DNA of 7,543 bases from Candidatus Faecivivens stercoripullorum (GCA_018715285.1 DVLW01000129.1:1-7543); one strand, 5' to 3'. Numbered from the stretch's first letter, positions 1 to 7,194 are shown. Notes: generated from the letters alone by a model not told the origin. Numbers and translations: made by a program.

Positions 1-56
1 TGACCGGTCGAATGACAAGATAGACATAAAAAAGAGATAAAATCGTCCGATATACA

Positions 57-85
57 TTGACAGAGTCCTCATTCCATGCTAGAAT
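57..85 (+). promoter_or_regulatory. Sigma-A promoter for the MATE gene
   Basis: The -35 box TTGACA (57-62) is a perfect consensus match. It is followed by a 17-base spacer and a -10 box TAGAAT (80-85), preceded by TGC, which makes an extended -10. Transcription should start near base 92, just ahead of the hairpin at 95-145 and about 97 bases before the MATE start codon. The 56 bases upstream hold nothing I recognise apart from a short GACCGGTC palindrome. Confidence 0.85.
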
Positions 86-94
86 ATAGGCGCG

Positions 95-152
95 AAAGCT
101 ATATTTTTCCTTGTGGGTGAGATAAACAAGGGGAAATATAGCTTTTTGTTTT
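95..152 (+). terminator. Terminator-like hairpin at the 5' end of the MATE mRNA
   Basis: Arms 95-114 and 126-145 form a 20-base-pair stem in the RNA, with two adjacent G-U pairs (107-133 and 108-132), around an 11-base loop. The 3' arm runs into a T-rich tract, TTTTTGTTTT (143-152). In form this is an intrinsic terminator, but it sits about 3 bases after the predicted transcription start and before the MATE ribosome binding site. It could be an attenuator, a 5' stabilising hairpin, or the end of a roughly 60-base small RNA. The tail is T-rich on the plus strand, so it does not look like a terminator for a gene on the minus strand. The stem is AT-rich, so its efficiency is uncertain. Confidence 0.6.
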
Positions 153-174
153 GGATAAAATTCTGTGAAAGAAA

Positions 175-180
175 AGAGGA
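175..180 (+). promoter_or_regulatory. Ribosome binding site that fixes the MATE start
   Basis: AGAGGA lies 8 bases before the ATG at 189. The in-frame GTG at 165 has no comparable site at the right distance, so the ATG at 189 is preferred. Confidence 0.75.
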
Positions 181-188
181 TTCCACAA

Positions 189-1538
189 ATGCAGCAAACC
201 TTTATGAAAACAAAACCAATCCTGCCATTGGTTCTGTCCATGTCCCTGCCGATGGTTCTGTCGATGATGGTTGCGTCACTGTACAATATCGTCGACAGCT
301 ACTATGTCGCCAAAATCAGCGAAGACGCCATGACTGCACTGTCTCTGGTTTTCCCGGTACAAAACCTGATTAACGCGGTTACAATCGGTTTTGCAATCGG
401 CGCCAATGCCGTTATTTCCTACCTGCTGGGCGCACAGGAAAACAGCAGAGCTGATGCCGCAGCAACCCAGAGCATCCTGTTTAACGGGATACATGGCATC
501 ATCCTGACCGTCGGGTGTATTGGCATCATGCCGTTTTTCCTTGGACTGTTCACCAATGATGAACTGGTAATCGATATGGGTGTACGCTACTCCCGTATTG
601 CGTTCAGCTTTTCGATCTTTGTCGCTGTCTCGATGTCGCTTGAGAAAATCTTCCAGGCAGCAGGCAAAATGCTTATGACGATGATCTGCATGATGTCGGG
701 ATGTGTCATCAATATTATTCTGGACCCGGTTCTGATTTTCGGATGGGGACCTTTCCCGCAAATGGGAATTGAAGGCGCGGCTCTGGCAACCGGTATCGGC
801 CAGACTATCAGCCTGCTGATCTATATCATCTGCTACTTTGCCGGAAATTTCCCTGTACACATCCGTCTGCGCCGGGATACCTTCGACCTCTCCCTGACCA
901 GAAAAATGTATTCGGTCGGAATTCCGGCAACACTCAACCTCGCACTTCCGTCCCTTCTGATTTCCTGTCTGAATATCATCCTGTCGGCGTATTCACAGGT
1001 ATATGTACTTGTGCTGGGTGTATATTATAAGCTGCAAACCTTCCTGTACCTCCCGGCAAACGGCATTGTACAGGGTATGCGCCCAATCATCGGGTACAAC
1101 TTCGGTGCAAGAGAACATGCAAGGGTTCGGAAAATCTACCGTACCGGCCTTTTGCTCTCTGCCTGCATTATGGCGCTGGGTACAATTCTCTGCTGGGCAA
1201 TCCCTGAACAGCTGATCGGACTGTTTTCGTCCAGTGCCGAAACGATTGCGGTCGGCAGCACGGCTTTGCGGATTATCAGCATCGGGTTTATTGTCTCTTC
1301 TGTCTCGGTCATTTCGTGCGGTGCGCTGGAAGGCCTGGGAATGGGCGGGCCATCGCTCGCAATCTCTCTGCTCCGGTACACGCTGCTGATTATCCCTGCC
1401 GCATTTATTCTGAGCCGCTTCCTTCAGGCAAACGGCGTCTGGCACGCTTTCTGGCTGACCGAAGTCATCACCGCAATAATTGCCGCCATACTTTACCGCA
1501 GGCAGCTATCCGCGCATCTTACACCGGCTGAAAAATAA
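189..1538 (+). CDS. MATE family multidrug/metabolite efflux transporter
   Basis: This is an integral membrane exporter of the MATE (multi-antimicrobial extrusion) family, which uses a Na+ or H+ gradient to expel organic compounds. From the ATG at 189 it is 449 residues, normal for the family, and it shows about twelve hydrophobic segments in two six-helix halves. Family landmarks include the TM1 region IVDSYYVAKIS (34-44), the ILDPVLIFG and GIEGAALAT region (178-201) of the first half, and YNFGARE followed by a basic stretch (303-314), a typical MATE loop in the second half. The start has an AGAGGA site 8 bases upstream; a GTG at 165 would add only eight polar residues and has no good site. 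It has its own promoter and a 5' hairpin. No regulator gene adjoins it, and the substrate cannot be told from sequence. I see no convincing terminator between its stop and the next promoter. Confidence 0.94.
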   Translation: MQQTFMKTKPILPLVLSMSLPMVLSMMVASLYNIVDSYYVAKISEDAMTALSLVFPVQNLINAVTIGFAIGANAVISYLLGAQENSRADAAATQSILFNGIHGIILTVGCIGIMPFFLGLFTNDELVIDMGVRYSRIAFSFSIFVAVSMSLEKIFQAAGKMLMTMICMMSGCVINIILDPVLIFGWGPFPQMGIEGAALATGIGQTISLLIYIICYFAGNFPVHIRLRRDTFDLSLTRKMYSVGIPATLNLALPSLLISCLNIILSAYSQVYVLVLGVYYKLQTFLYLPANGIVQGMRPIIGYNFGAREHARVRKIYRTGLLLSACIMALGTILCWAIPEQLIGLFSSSAETIAVGSTALRIISIGFIVSSVSVISCGALEGLGMGGPSLAISLLRYTLLIIPAAFILSRFLQANGVWHAFWLTEVITAIIAAILYRRQLSAHLTPAEK

Positions 1539-1603
1539 GGGATTACCAGCTGACTGCATCATCCGCATGGATTATACATAATGATGTAAATCGGTTCCCC
1601 TGC

Positions 1604-1632
1604 TTGCAATTTAACTGTAAATCCGCTATACT
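1604..1632 (+). promoter_or_regulatory. Sigma-A promoter for the nucleoside hydrolase/pyrophosphatase unit
   Basis: A -35 box TTGCAA (1604-1609) and a -10 box TATACT (1627-1632) are separated by exactly 17 bases. The predicted transcription start is near 1639. That leaves about 50 bases of leader before the ATG at 1689, but only about 14 before the alternative ATG at 1653. Confidence 0.75.
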
Positions 1633-1676
1633 GGAATCAGGAAATAAATACCATGGCGCCGGGATTTCCGGTGCGG

Positions 1677-1682
1677 AAAGGA
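1677..1682 (+). promoter_or_regulatory. Ribosome binding site that fixes the nucleoside hydrolase start
   Basis: AAAGGA lies 6 bases before the ATG at 1689. The candidate site for the earlier in-frame ATG at 1653, AGGAAA at 1639-1644, falls on the predicted transcription start itself, so the later ATG is favoured. Confidence 0.7.
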
Positions 1683-1688
1683 CATGTT

Positions 1689-2651
1689 ATGAATACCCGC
1701 AAACTCCTGCTGGATATGGATACCGGCATCGATGACGCAATGGCAATTACCTATGCGCTGGCGGACGGTTCAGCCGATTTGATCGGCGTCACCTGCTGTT
1801 TTGGCAACGTCACCAACCAGACCGCTGTCCGCAATACCCTTGACCTGCTTTCGATCATGGGCCGGCCGGATATCCCGGTTTTTTATGGCGCAGAGCATCC
1901 GCTGGAGCAAAACAGCTTCCGGGTATCGGACGCCTGCATCCGGATTCATGGCGCCAATGGGCTGGGAAATGTGTCCATTCCGACTGCCGGTGAACCGGAA
2001 AAAATATCCGCTCCCGACTTTATCCTCGACGCTGCCGGGAAGTACGGTGAAAATCTCATTCTGGTCGCAACCGGTGCGCTGACCAATCTTGCGGCGGCAA
2101 TACGCAAGGATAAGGAAACCTTTGCGAAAATCGGCAAAATCGTCTTCATGGGCGGTGCGCTGACGGTGGAAGGAAATGTCACGCCGTATGCAGAAGCCAA
2201 TATCGCCGTCGACCCGCTGGCAGCAAAAGAAGTGCTGGAAAGCGGTATCCCGATGACGATGATCGGGCTGGACGTCACCCACAAAAACCTGCTGACCCGT
2301 ACTGAGGCTGCACGTTGGAGCGGTCATGGCCGTGCAGGAAAGGCGCTGTATGAAATCGTCGCGCACTATATCGACAACGAACTGGAACAGAAAAGCTGTT
2401 CGCTGCATGATCCGCTGGCAGTCGCCGCAGCTCTGGATGAAACGATGGTCGAAACCCATCCGTTTGCAATGACGGTCGTGACTATGGGCGAAGCGGCAGG
2501 AAGAACGATTGCATGTCCGTTTGCCGACCAGTGCGAGAATAAAAATGTATCGGTCGCGCTGGAAACCAGCCCGAGATTTGTACCCGAATTTGTCGGAAAA
2601 ATCGAAAGCTTTCTGGCCGCAAGAGAAAAAGAAGAAGCAGACAGACCATAA
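1689..2651 (+). CDS. Inosine-uridine preferring nucleoside hydrolase family protein
   Basis: This is a cytoplasmic N-ribohydrolase that splits a ribonucleoside into free base and ribose, a salvage or catabolic step. From the ATG at 1689 it is 320 residues, typical of the family. The N-terminal Ca2+-binding signature is present as LLLDMDTGIDDA, with Asp9, Asp11, Asp15 and Asp16. RIHGANGLG (85-93) supplies the substrate-side His87 region, ATGALTN (127-133) the conserved Thr128, and EANIAVDP (169-176) the ribose-binding Glu/Asn pair. HDP (240-242) supplies the late Ca2+-binding Asp241 and the histidine associated with purine-leaving-group activation in IU-type enzymes. All expected residues are present, so it should be active. 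Base preference cannot be assigned with confidence, so no rih symbol is given. It heads a likely two-gene transcript with the pyrophosphatase 44 bases downstream. The alternative start at 1653 would add 12 residues ahead of the conserved N-terminus. Confidence 0.94.
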   Translation: MNTRKLLLDMDTGIDDAMAITYALADGSADLIGVTCCFGNVTNQTAVRNTLDLLSIMGRPDIPVFYGAEHPLEQNSFRVSDACIRIHGANGLGNVSIPTAGEPEKISAPDFILDAAGKYGENLILVATGALTNLAAAIRKDKETFAKIGKIVFMGGALTVEGNVTPYAEANIAVDPLAAKEVLESGIPMTMIGLDVTHKNLLTRTEAARWSGHGRAGKALYEIVAHYIDNELEQKSCSLHDPLAVAAALDETMVETHPFAMTVVTMGEAAGRTIACPFADQCENKNVSVALETSPRFVPEFVGKIESFLAAREKEEADRP

Positions 2652-2695
2652 CCAGATATTTTACAGCAATTTGTATCCGAAAGGAAGTATGCAGT

Positions 2696-4375
2696 ATGGA
2701 TAACAAAAAAAAGCCGGCCAGAAAGGTCATCGTCATCGGGCACCTGAACCCCGATACTGACTCGGTATGCTCGGCAATCGCCTACTCCTACCTGAAAAAT
2801 CAGATTTCCGATCTGGACACCGAACCGCGCAGAGCCGGTGAAATCAACCAGGAAACCGCTTTTGCCCTCAAATATTTCGGCGTCCGTCCGCCGCGGCTGT
2901 GTACCGACGTAGGCCCGCAGGTACAGGACCTCGAATACCGCCATCTCGACGGAATCGACGCGGTAACCAGCGTACATACCGCATGGAAACGGATGCGGGA
3001 AGTAAATATTGATACCCTGCCGATTGTTTCGGAAGACGGACAGCTGCTGAGCATCGTCACCCTGACCGACGTTTCGGACGCTTGTATGGATGTACTGGAT
3101 ACGACCATTCTGGCAAAGAGCCATACCCCTTACCGCAATATCCTCGAGGTACTCGACGGTGAAATGCTGACCGGTGACCCGGACGGCGTAATCGACCACG
3201 GAAAACTGGGACTGGCAGCTGGTAACCCGGAGGCGATGGAAAATTTTCTGGAGCCGGGAGATATCGTCATCCTCTCTTCCCGGTATGAATTCCAGTTCTG
3301 TGCACTGGAAATGGGTGCAGGCTGTCTGATTATCTGCGCTGAAAACGGCGAAATGACGACTGTTCCGAAAACCATCCTCAAGCTGGCGCAGGAACGCGGC
3401 TGTACCATTATCACAACGCCGAAGGATTTTTATACCGCTGCCAAACTTTTGAGTCTGGCTTCTCCTGTCCGGCACTATATGCAGTCGAAGGATTCGCTGC
3501 TGACCTTTACCCTCAACACGCCTCTGGATGACGTGCAAAAGGTTATGGCACAGGTACGGTACCATTACTTCCCGGTCGTGACCCGCGGCGGAAAATACGT
3601 CGGACTGCTTTCCAGACGTAACCTGTTGAACATGCAGCGCCGTCAGCTGATTCTGGTCGACCATAACGAAAAAACCCAGGCAATCGACGGGTACGAAAAA
3701 GCCGATATCCTGGAGATCATCGACCATCACCGCATCGGTTCGATTGAAACACCTGCTCCGATCTATTTCCGCAACGTTCCGGTCGGATGCACCGCAACCA
3801 TCGTCACCCAGATGTACTGGGAGAACATGGTGGAAATTCCGCAGAAAATCGCAGGGTTGCTGCTGTCGGCCATCCTGTCGGATACCCTGATGTTCCGCAG
3901 CCCGACTTCTACACCGATTGATGAACGGGTTGCCCATGAGCTGGCCAAAATCGCAGGCGTGGATATCGAAGACTACGCTTCCCAGATGTTTGAAGCCGGT
4001 TCCAATATCGAAGGCAAAACCGCGCAGGATATCTTTATGCAGGATTTCAAGGTCTTCAAAGCGGGTGATACCCGTTACGGCATCGGTCAGGGCAGCTATA
4101 TGAGTGAGAAAAACCTGAAAGCAGCTGCTGAGCTACTGCTGCCTTTCCTGCCGGAAGCTGCGAGAGATCAGGGATTGTCGGATGTATTTTACATGCTGAC
4201 CAGCGTCCGGGAAGAAACCACCTATCTGATCTTCTATGGCGACCAGGCAGAAGAACTCATCCGGGTCGGCTTCCCTGGATGCAAGATTGACGGCAGTACC
4301 GCTACCCTTCCGGGTGTAGTCAGCCGCAAAAAGCAGCTTCTCCCGGCTATCGTCGGCGCTTTCTCCCAGATTTAA
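2696..4375 (+). CDS. Manganese-dependent inorganic pyrophosphatase with CBS and DRTGG regulatory domains
   Basis: This is a family II (DHH superfamily, PpaC-type) pyrophosphatase that hydrolyses PPi to two phosphates in the cytoplasm, drawing nucleotide- and polymer-forming reactions forward. At 559 residues it is much longer than a plain family II enzyme (about 310), because a regulatory block is inserted. Domain order: N-terminal DHH part with GHLNPDTDSV (15-24; His16, Asp20 and Asp22 are metal ligands); CBS 1 (about 86-135); DRTGG domain (about 145-250); CBS 2 (about 256-312); then the rest of the catalytic DHH domain with VDHN (321-324), the DHH motif at 343-345 and LSDT (394-397); and the C-terminal DHHA2 domain ending in SRKKQ (543-547), the substrate-binding signature. 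In characterised CBS-pyrophosphatases, AMP and ADP inhibit while ATP or diadenosine polyphosphates activate; the same is inferred here. The start is supported by AAGGAAG (2681-2687) 8 bases upstream. The 44-base gap after the nucleoside hydrolase has no visible terminator, so co-transcription is likely. Confidence 0.96.
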   Translation: MDNKKKPARKVIVIGHLNPDTDSVCSAIAYSYLKNQISDLDTEPRRAGEINQETAFALKYFGVRPPRLCTDVGPQVQDLEYRHLDGIDAVTSVHTAWKRMREVNIDTLPIVSEDGQLLSIVTLTDVSDACMDVLDTTILAKSHTPYRNILEVLDGEMLTGDPDGVIDHGKLGLAAGNPEAMENFLEPGDIVILSSRYEFQFCALEMGAGCLIICAENGEMTTVPKTILKLAQERGCTIITTPKDFYTAAKLLSLASPVRHYMQSKDSLLTFTLNTPLDDVQKVMAQVRYHYFPVVTRGGKYVGLLSRRNLLNMQRRQLILVDHNEKTQAIDGYEKADILEIIDHHRIGSIETPAPIYFRNVPVGCTATIVTQMYWENMVEIPQKIAGLLLSAILSDTLMFRSPTSTPIDERVAHELAKIAGVDIEDYASQMFEAGSNIEGKTAQDIFMQDFKVFKAGDTRYGIGQGSYMSEKNLKAAAELLLPFLPEAARDQGLSDVFYMLTSVREETTYLIFYGDQAEELIRVGFPGCKIDGSTATLPGVVSRKKQLLPAIVGAFSQI

Positions 4376-4427
4376 GCGAATGCACGGACTGTTCGCTGTT
4401 TATCATCAAAAGTACTGCGGACATACG

Positions 4428-4460
4428 AAACCCGCCTCTGTCTTTACAGAGGCGGGTTTT
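4428..4460 (+). terminator. Strong intrinsic terminator between convergent genes
   Basis: Arms 4428-4441 and 4446-4459 form a perfect 14-base-pair GC-rich stem with a four-base loop, followed on the plus strand by TTTT. On the minus strand the same stem is followed by TTTCG, so it probably also stops transcripts of the lipid kinase that ends at 4467, though less well. A smaller hairpin, AGCGAA/TTCGCT (4375-4380/4392-4397), lies directly after the pyrophosphatase stop and looks incidental. Confidence 0.93.
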
Positions 4461-4466
4461 ATCATA

Positions 4467-5414
4467 TTATTCCTTCTGGGTCACAATCACGACCGGCGCT
4501 GAAACAGCAGGTTCCCTGTCACCGGCTGCAAAGCTGATCGCTGCCGGCATACATTCGATGGTTGCCTCCTCATGAGCGCCGCCGTCCTCACCGTCCAGCG
4601 TCCAGCTGACCGGCTGATCGGCATAAAAGCTGACCGACTTGACCTTGGCATAAAATACACCGCTCTTTTGCGAAAACTGCTGGCTGAGCAGCGAAGAAAC
4701 CAGTTCCGACAGTTCAGCGGCATTCTTCGGCCGGCGAATCAACAGCAGTTCCAGCCATCCGTCATCCAGATAGATTTCTCCGGTCAGCAGCCCCTTAAAG
4801 CCGCCAATTGAATGAGAATTGGTCACCGCACCAAAGACGAAATCACCTTCGATCACCTGATCTTCGGTCACGACTTTCATCTTTGTTCCCTGATTGGACC
4901 CCAGTTCCAACGCTCCCTGAAACAGGTAGGCCAGCCGTCCAAAGATATTTTTTGCCTGCTGGTCGGTCAGATATGCGACATCGGTAAACATCCCGAACGC
5001 CGCAATATATGCAAAATACCGGTCCTCAAACTTCCCGATATCACAGACAAACGGCGTTCCGTCTGCCGCTACCCTTGCCGCAGCCTTTGATTCCTTCGGG
5101 AATCCCAGTGACGCGGCAAAATCATTGGTCGTCCCCATCGGGATATACCCGACGTCAGGACGGGTGTTCCATCCGGCAACTCCTGAAATCAGCTCATTGA
5201 GGGTACCGTCTCCGCCGACCGCCGTCACCCGGTCAAAATGTCCTTCCGCCATTTTCGCCTGTTCACAGGCGTCTCCGCGTGACTGGGTAATATGCACCTC
5301 CACCCGCCATCCAGCCTTGTTGAGCTGGTCGATGATATCACAAAGGCTGTTCTGCGCCTGTTTTTTACCGGCGTACGGGTTGACCAGCAGCAGCATTCGT
5401 TTACTGTTCTCCAT
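4467..5414 (-). CDS. Diacylglycerol/lipid kinase family protein (DgkB/YegS type)
   Basis: This is a soluble, membrane-associating lipid kinase of the DAGK catalytic family. Such enzymes phosphorylate diacylglycerol, returning it to phosphatidic acid and phospholipid synthesis, or a related lipid. It is 315 residues, the usual length. The N-terminal nucleotide-binding domain shows LLLVNPYAGKK (8-18), the GGDGT signature (67-71, within AVGGDGTLNE) and MGTTNDFA (93-100). In the C-terminal domain LDDG (216-219) matches the Mg2+-site loop and LDGE (273-276) carries the likely catalytic Glu276, by analogy with staphylococcal DgkB. No signal peptide or membrane helix is seen, which separates it from the small integral DgkA kinases. 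The start is supported by AAGGAG (5429-5424) 9 bases upstream. The neighbouring symporter gene ends at 5568 and has its own terminator, so this gene probably has its own promoter. The exact lipid substrate is unproven. Confidence 0.94.
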   Translation of the reverse strand: MENSKRMLLLVNPYAGKKQAQNSLCDIIDQLNKAGWRVEVHITQSRGDACEQAKMAEGHFDRVTAVGGDGTLNELISGVAGWNTRPDVGYIPMGTTNDFAASLGFPKESKAAARVAADGTPFVCDIGKFEDRYFAYIAAFGMFTDVAYLTDQQAKNIFGRLAYLFQGALELGSNQGTKMKVVTEDQVIEGDFVFGAVTNSHSIGGFKGLLTGEIYLDDGWLELLLIRRPKNAAELSELVSSLLSQQFSQKSGVFYAKVKSVSFYADQPVSWTLDGEDGGAHEEATIECMPAAISFAAGDREPAVSAPVVIVTQKE

Positions 5415-5451
5415 CCAGCGGCACTCCTTCCGATAATCTCTCTATCCTTTA

Positions 5452-5478
5452 AGTATAACCGGTAAATTTAACCGTAAA
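5452..5478 (-). promoter_or_regulatory. Possible promoter for the lipid kinase
   Basis: On the minus strand a good -10 box TATACT (5457-5452) precedes the kinase ribosome binding site. The best -35 candidate is TTTACG (5478-5473), matching four of six consensus bases, but the spacer is only 15 bases. The surrounding sequence is AT-rich with overlapping inverted repeats (5461-5508), so a regulator may assist. This is a weak call. Confidence 0.4.
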
Positions 5479-5531
5479 ACGGATATAAAAAAGACGGTTT
5501 GTAAATTTGGAGTAATCTCTTTCGGCACACG

Positions 5532-5563
5532 AAAAAGGCGACAGTTTCTCACTGCCGCCTTTT
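5532..5563 (-). terminator. Intrinsic terminator of the symporter gene
   Basis: In the minus-strand RNA, arms 5563-5551 and 5545-5533 pair over 13 base pairs, with one G-U pair (5555/5541), around a five-base loop, and are followed by TTTTT and CG. The stem starts only a few bases after the symporter stop codon (5570-5568). It separates the symporter transcript from the lipid kinase gene. Confidence 0.88.
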
Positions 5564-5567
5564 ACAT

Positions 5568-7031
5568 TTAATCTGCTGTCTTCCGCATCGGACCTTGCAC
5601 TTCCGCGTCATCCAGGCAACAGATTTCATCTGTATTCTGCATCAGCTTTTGAACTTCCGGGTCATCCGGGTAACGGATATCATCTTTCGGATCTTTGATT
5701 CCTTTGGTAATCCGCGCCACCAGTCCGGACAACGCCAGCAGACCAATCAGGTTGGGCAGAACCATCAGACCATTGAACAGGTCAGACAGACTCCACACCA
5801 GATCGACCTGAAGCGATGAACCAATCATAACAAAGACTAGCACCAGCAGGCTGTATACCGGAATGGCCTTTTTGCCAAACAACGCCCGGACATTTACTTC
5901 TCCAAAAAAGTACCATCCGATGATGGTCGAAAACGCAAAAAACAACATACAACATGCTACAAAGATATTTCCAAAGCTGCCAAAAGCCTGGTTGAATGCC
6001 ATCTGTGCCAGTGTCGTACCCGTTTCACCCGTTGAAAGCATTCCGGACGTAAGAATGACCAGTGCTGTCAGGGTCAGTACAATAAATGTATCAATAAATA
6101 CACCCATCATTGCAACAATGCCCTGATCTTCCGGTTTTTTGACCTTTGCAAGCGCGTGTGCATGAGGTGTGCTTCCCATGCCGGCTTCATTGGAGAAAAG
6201 GCCACGAGCGACACCATACCGCATCGCTTCCTTGATTGTAACGCCAAGCACGCCGCCTGCCATCGCCTGCGGTTTGAATGCCAGCACGAAAATCTGCTGT
6301 AAAGCTGTAAGCACCATATCATGATTGATGCCCAGAATAATCAGGCAGCCGAGGATATACAAAATTGCCATCACCGGAACCAGCTTTTCGGTTACCGAAG
6401 CCAGACGCTTGACACCGCCCAAAAAGATAAATCCGGCAATAACCGTCACAACTACGCCCACAGCAAGCGGAGGGACACCAAAAGCATTGTGGAACGCAGA
6501 ACCGATGGAGTTGGACTGCACCATATTGCCCATCAGACCCAGCGACAGAATCAGCGCAATCGAGAAAAATACGCTGAGTACCTTTCCAAACCTTCCGCGA
6601 AAAAAGCCACGGATATAGTAAATCGGACCGCCGGTAATCTGTCCATCCTTTACCGTGCGGAATTTCTGGGCAAGCACCGCTTCACTGTAAATGGTTGCCA
6701 TTCCAAAAAAGGCACTCACCCACATCCAGAAAATCGCACCAGGTCCGCCCGATGCCAGCGCCATTGCACATCCGGTAATATTTCCGGTACCAACCTGGGC
6801 GGCAATTGCAGTCGTCAGCGCCTGAAAAGAACTCATGCCTTTTTGATCCGCAGCTTCACCCCGCAGATTGAACCCGCCAAACAACATTTTCAGTCCGACG
6901 CCAAATTTCCGCACCTGAACGAACTTCAGCCGCAGCGTAAAATAAATACCGGTTCCGCAAAGCAAAAACAGCAAAAGATAATCCCATAAAAAGCCACTTA
7001 CCAACTTGACCAACTCTGTAAACTGCTGCAT
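5568..7031 (-). CDS. Sodium:alanine/glycine symporter (AGCS family)
   Basis: This is an integral membrane importer of the AGCS (alanine or glycine:cation symporter) family, which takes up alanine and/or glycine with Na+. It has 487 residues and about eleven hydrophobic segments. Family signatures are AQVGTGNITG (78-87) followed by GGPGAIFWMW (95-104), TGGPIYYI (133-140), and FSNEAGMGSTPHAHA (279-293), all intact. The start ATG (7031-7029) has AGAGG (7044-7040) 8 bases upstream. The cytoplasmic C-terminal tail after about residue 440 is charged and contains two 18-residue tandem repeats (450-467 and 468-485). A glycine riboswitch in the leader supports glycine as a physiological substrate and shows that supply is sensed at the RNA level. 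An intrinsic terminator follows the stop. Related genes are called agcS, alsT or dagA; I cannot choose between alanine and glycine preference from sequence alone. Confidence 0.97.
   Translation of the reverse strand: MQQFTELVKLVSGFLWDYLLLFLLCGTGIYFTLRLKFVQVRKFGVGLKMLFGGFNLRGEAADQKGMSSFQALTTAIAAQVGTGNITGCAMALASGGPGAIFWMWVSAFFGMATIYSEAVLAQKFRTVKDGQITGGPIYYIRGFFRGRFGKVLSVFFSIALILSLGLMGNMVQSNSIGSAFHNAFGVPPLAVGVVVTVIAGFIFLGGVKRLASVTEKLVPVMAILYILGCLIILGINHDMVLTALQQIFVLAFKPQAMAGGVLGVTIKEAMRYGVARGLFSNEAGMGSTPHAHALAKVKKPEDQGIVAMMGVFIDTFIVLTLTALVILTSGMLSTGETGTTLAQMAFNQAFGSFGNIFVACCMLFFAFSTIIGWYFFGEVNVRALFGKKAIPVYSLLVLVFVMIGSSLQVDLVWSLSDLFNGLMVLPNLIGLLALSGLVARITKGIKDPKDDIRYPDDPEVQKLMQNTDEICCLDDAEVQGPMRKTAD
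5577..5684 (-). repeat. 54-bp in-frame tandem repeat in the symporter C-terminus
   Basis: Two adjacent 54-base units, 5684-5631 and 5630-5577, match at 42 of 54 positions by hand count. They encode residues 450-467 and 468-485. The peptides share 9 of 18 residues (pattern D-x-I-x3-DD-x-EVQ-x2-M-x2-T). The stop codon follows two residues after the second unit. Confidence 0.85.
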
Positions 7032-7100
7032 TCATATGACCTCTTTTCTGATTTTCCAGGAGACAAGGCTGTTGTAGCCTGCTCCTAATCAGGCACCGGT

Positions 7101-7144
7101 AAAGCCAAAAGCCGGGTTTCCCTTCAATATAGGGAAACCCGGCT
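7101..7144 (-). terminator. Expression-platform terminator of the glycine riboswitch
   Basis: In the minus-strand RNA, arms 7144-7131 and 7123-7110 form a perfect 14-base-pair stem with a seven-base loop, followed by UUUUGGCUUU (7110-7101). It lies between the aptamer and the symporter start, about 70 bases before the ATG. Its 5' arm can instead pair with the aptamer's 5' strand (7305-7291 with 7154-7140), so formation should depend on whether the aptamer is folded. Confidence 0.92.
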
Positions 7145-7194
7145 CTGAAAAATCAATTGCAACGCCGGTTTTCACCAGCTGTACCATTGTTTCT

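Noticed and set aside
2..9. GACCGGTC palindrome at the left edge
   Set aside because: An eight-base palindrome is too short to interpret without the upstream sequence.
276..860. Minus-strand open frame of 194 codons inside the MATE gene
   Set aside because: The translation is polar and low-quality, with no domain, and the plus strand clearly encodes a MATE transporter.
1555..1588. Inverted repeat TGCATCAT/ATGATGTA between the MATE gene and the next promoter
   Set aside because: The arms are short (8 base pairs with one G-U), the loop is 18 bases, and no T tract follows, so it is not a terminator. It might be an operator, but nothing further supports that.
2366..3937. Long open frame (523 codons) on the minus strand opposite the pyrophosphatase and the end of the nucleoside hydrolase
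   Set aside because: It lies antisense to two genes with complete family motifs, spans the junction between them, has no recognisable domain, and its composition is what a reverse frame of codon-biased DNA would give.
6321..6989. Plus-strand open frame of 222 codons inside the symporter gene
   Set aside because: It is antisense to conserved AGCS motifs and reads as a His/Asn/Gln/Arg-rich shadow with no family signature.
7059..7085. Small hairpin (AGGCT/AGCCT with outer GGAG/CTCC) between the riboswitch terminator and the symporter start
   Set aside because: The stem is interrupted and has no U tract; it does not cover the ribosome binding site at 7044-7040, so no clear regulatory role can be assigned.
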